Source of the DNA: Balneolales bacterium
GTDB lineage: Bacteria > Bacteroidota > Rhodothermia > Balneolales > Natronogracilivirgulaceae
Length of the DNA: 5,406 nucleotides
Assembly: GCA_007135895.1 (NCBI GenBank)
Contig: SLHZ01000176.1
Span: forward strand, 1 to 5,406
Direction: 5' to 3'
Part shown: positions 5,151 to 5,406 of the stretch, piece by piece
Layout of the letters: each line of letters begins with the position of its first letter
Position numbering within the stretch: position 1 is the first letter of the stretch
Position numbers and translations under genes: made by a program
Notes under the pieces: generated by a model
The model's input: the letters and a program-made list of their open reading frames with translations, nothing else
What the model was told of the DNA's origin: nothing
The model's database searches: none

Positions 5151-5406
5151 GTCTCTCGACAGGGTGTACTGCAACGCTATTCGGATGAGAAAACTCATCA
5201 CACCACACCGTTTGATTAACAGATATGCTGCTTCACCCCCATATTACTAATTAAATTGCAATACTGCCATTATACTGTTTAATCCAGGGACATCCTCTTA
5301 CAAAACACGGACCAGGTTTATCAAGGGTGAAAACCTCATGCCCGTTCGACTTTCCTGATTAAGGCCTCGTTGTCCTTTTCAGAGAGCACCTATTCGCCCA
5401 TCACTA
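5133..5406. other. Low-GC stretch without a supported complete gene
   Basis: Upstream of the lipoprotein promoter no open frame of convincing length is seen on either strand. The stretch holds a perfect 6-bp hairpin with an AAAA loop (GATGAG/CTCATC, 5184-5199), a weak plus-strand promoter-like pair (TTGCAA at 5256-5261 and TTTAAT at 5278-5283, spacing 16; an alternative TATACT box at 5271-5276), a stronger hairpin at 5314-5336, and a short protein-like minus-strand frame at 5336-5389. GC content is clearly lower than in the coding parts until about 5300. Confidence 0.5.
5314..5336 (-). terminator. Hairpin, possible terminator of a minus-strand gene beyond the edge
   Basis: AGGTTT (5314-5319) pairs with AAACCT (5331-5336) and, across a one-base bulge, TCA (5321-5323) pairs with TGA (5328-5330), leaving an AGGG loop: nine pairs in all. 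On the minus strand the stem begins inside a TGA stop codon (5336-5338) that ends a short protein-like frame. The following T-run (TTTT) comes about 8 nt after the stem, so it is a poor intrinsic terminator; it may also be a plain RNA stem. Confidence 0.3.

Noticed and set aside
5185..5250. 21-residue plus-strand frame starting ATGAGAAAACTC
   Set aside because: No Shine-Dalgarno, no recognisable peptide, and its start lies in a hairpin; too little support for a gene.
5256..5283. Plus-strand promoter-like TTGCAA-N16-TTTAAT
   Set aside because: A/T-rich sequence gives such matches easily and no plus-strand gene follows within the window; listed only as part of the intergenic description.

Overview
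The window looks like chromosomal DNA from a Gram-negative heterotrophic bacterium. Evidence for an outer-membrane lifestyle is a lipoprotein with a clear lipobox and two further proteins with Sec-type signal peptides. The coding regions are moderately GC-rich. The plus-strand genes start behind A/C-rich leaders with no Shine-Dalgarno sequence, which is common in the Bacteroidota and relatives such as Balneolota and Rhodothermota. The minus-strand lipoprotein gene, however, has a good AGGAG and a sigma70-like promoter, so the taxonomic guess is weak. No mobile element, CRISPR array, tRNA or rRNA is visible.

Layout: (1) 1-117, plus strand, the C-terminal end of a gene that resembles the tail of a Y-family DNA polymerase. 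(2) 118-255, intergenic leader. (3) 256-3789, three plus-strand genes: an exported YtcJ-type amidohydrolase, a short-chain dehydrogenase/reductase (SDR) 70 bp later, and an exported ChbG/YdjC-type deacetylase whose ATG overlaps the SDR stop (ATGA). (4) 3790-3879, a 90-bp gap between convergent genes with no convincing terminator. (5) 3880-5076, a minus-strand pair: a small lipocalin-like lipoprotein followed 9 nt later by an alpha/beta hydrolase of the type often fused to an OsmC domain, here without that domain. It has a well-formed promoter at 5105-5132. (6) 5077-5406, a lower-GC region with that promoter, an inverted repeat around its -35 box, two hairpins, and a possible minus-strand gene remnant at the window edge.

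The three plus-strand genes look like a small catabolic or tailoring group: two metal-dependent hydrolases acting outside the cytoplasm (C-N bond hydrolysis and sugar de-N-acetylation) around one cytosolic NAD(P)-dependent oxidoreductase. A common substrate is an inference only. The first two genes share an exact 11-nt element in their leaders, the most suggestive sign that they are regulated or translated alike. The minus-strand pair is probably a separate transcription unit. I do not see a clearly new system; the best leads are the shared leader element, the exported deacetylase coupled to the SDR, and the inverted repeat over the lipoprotein promoter.
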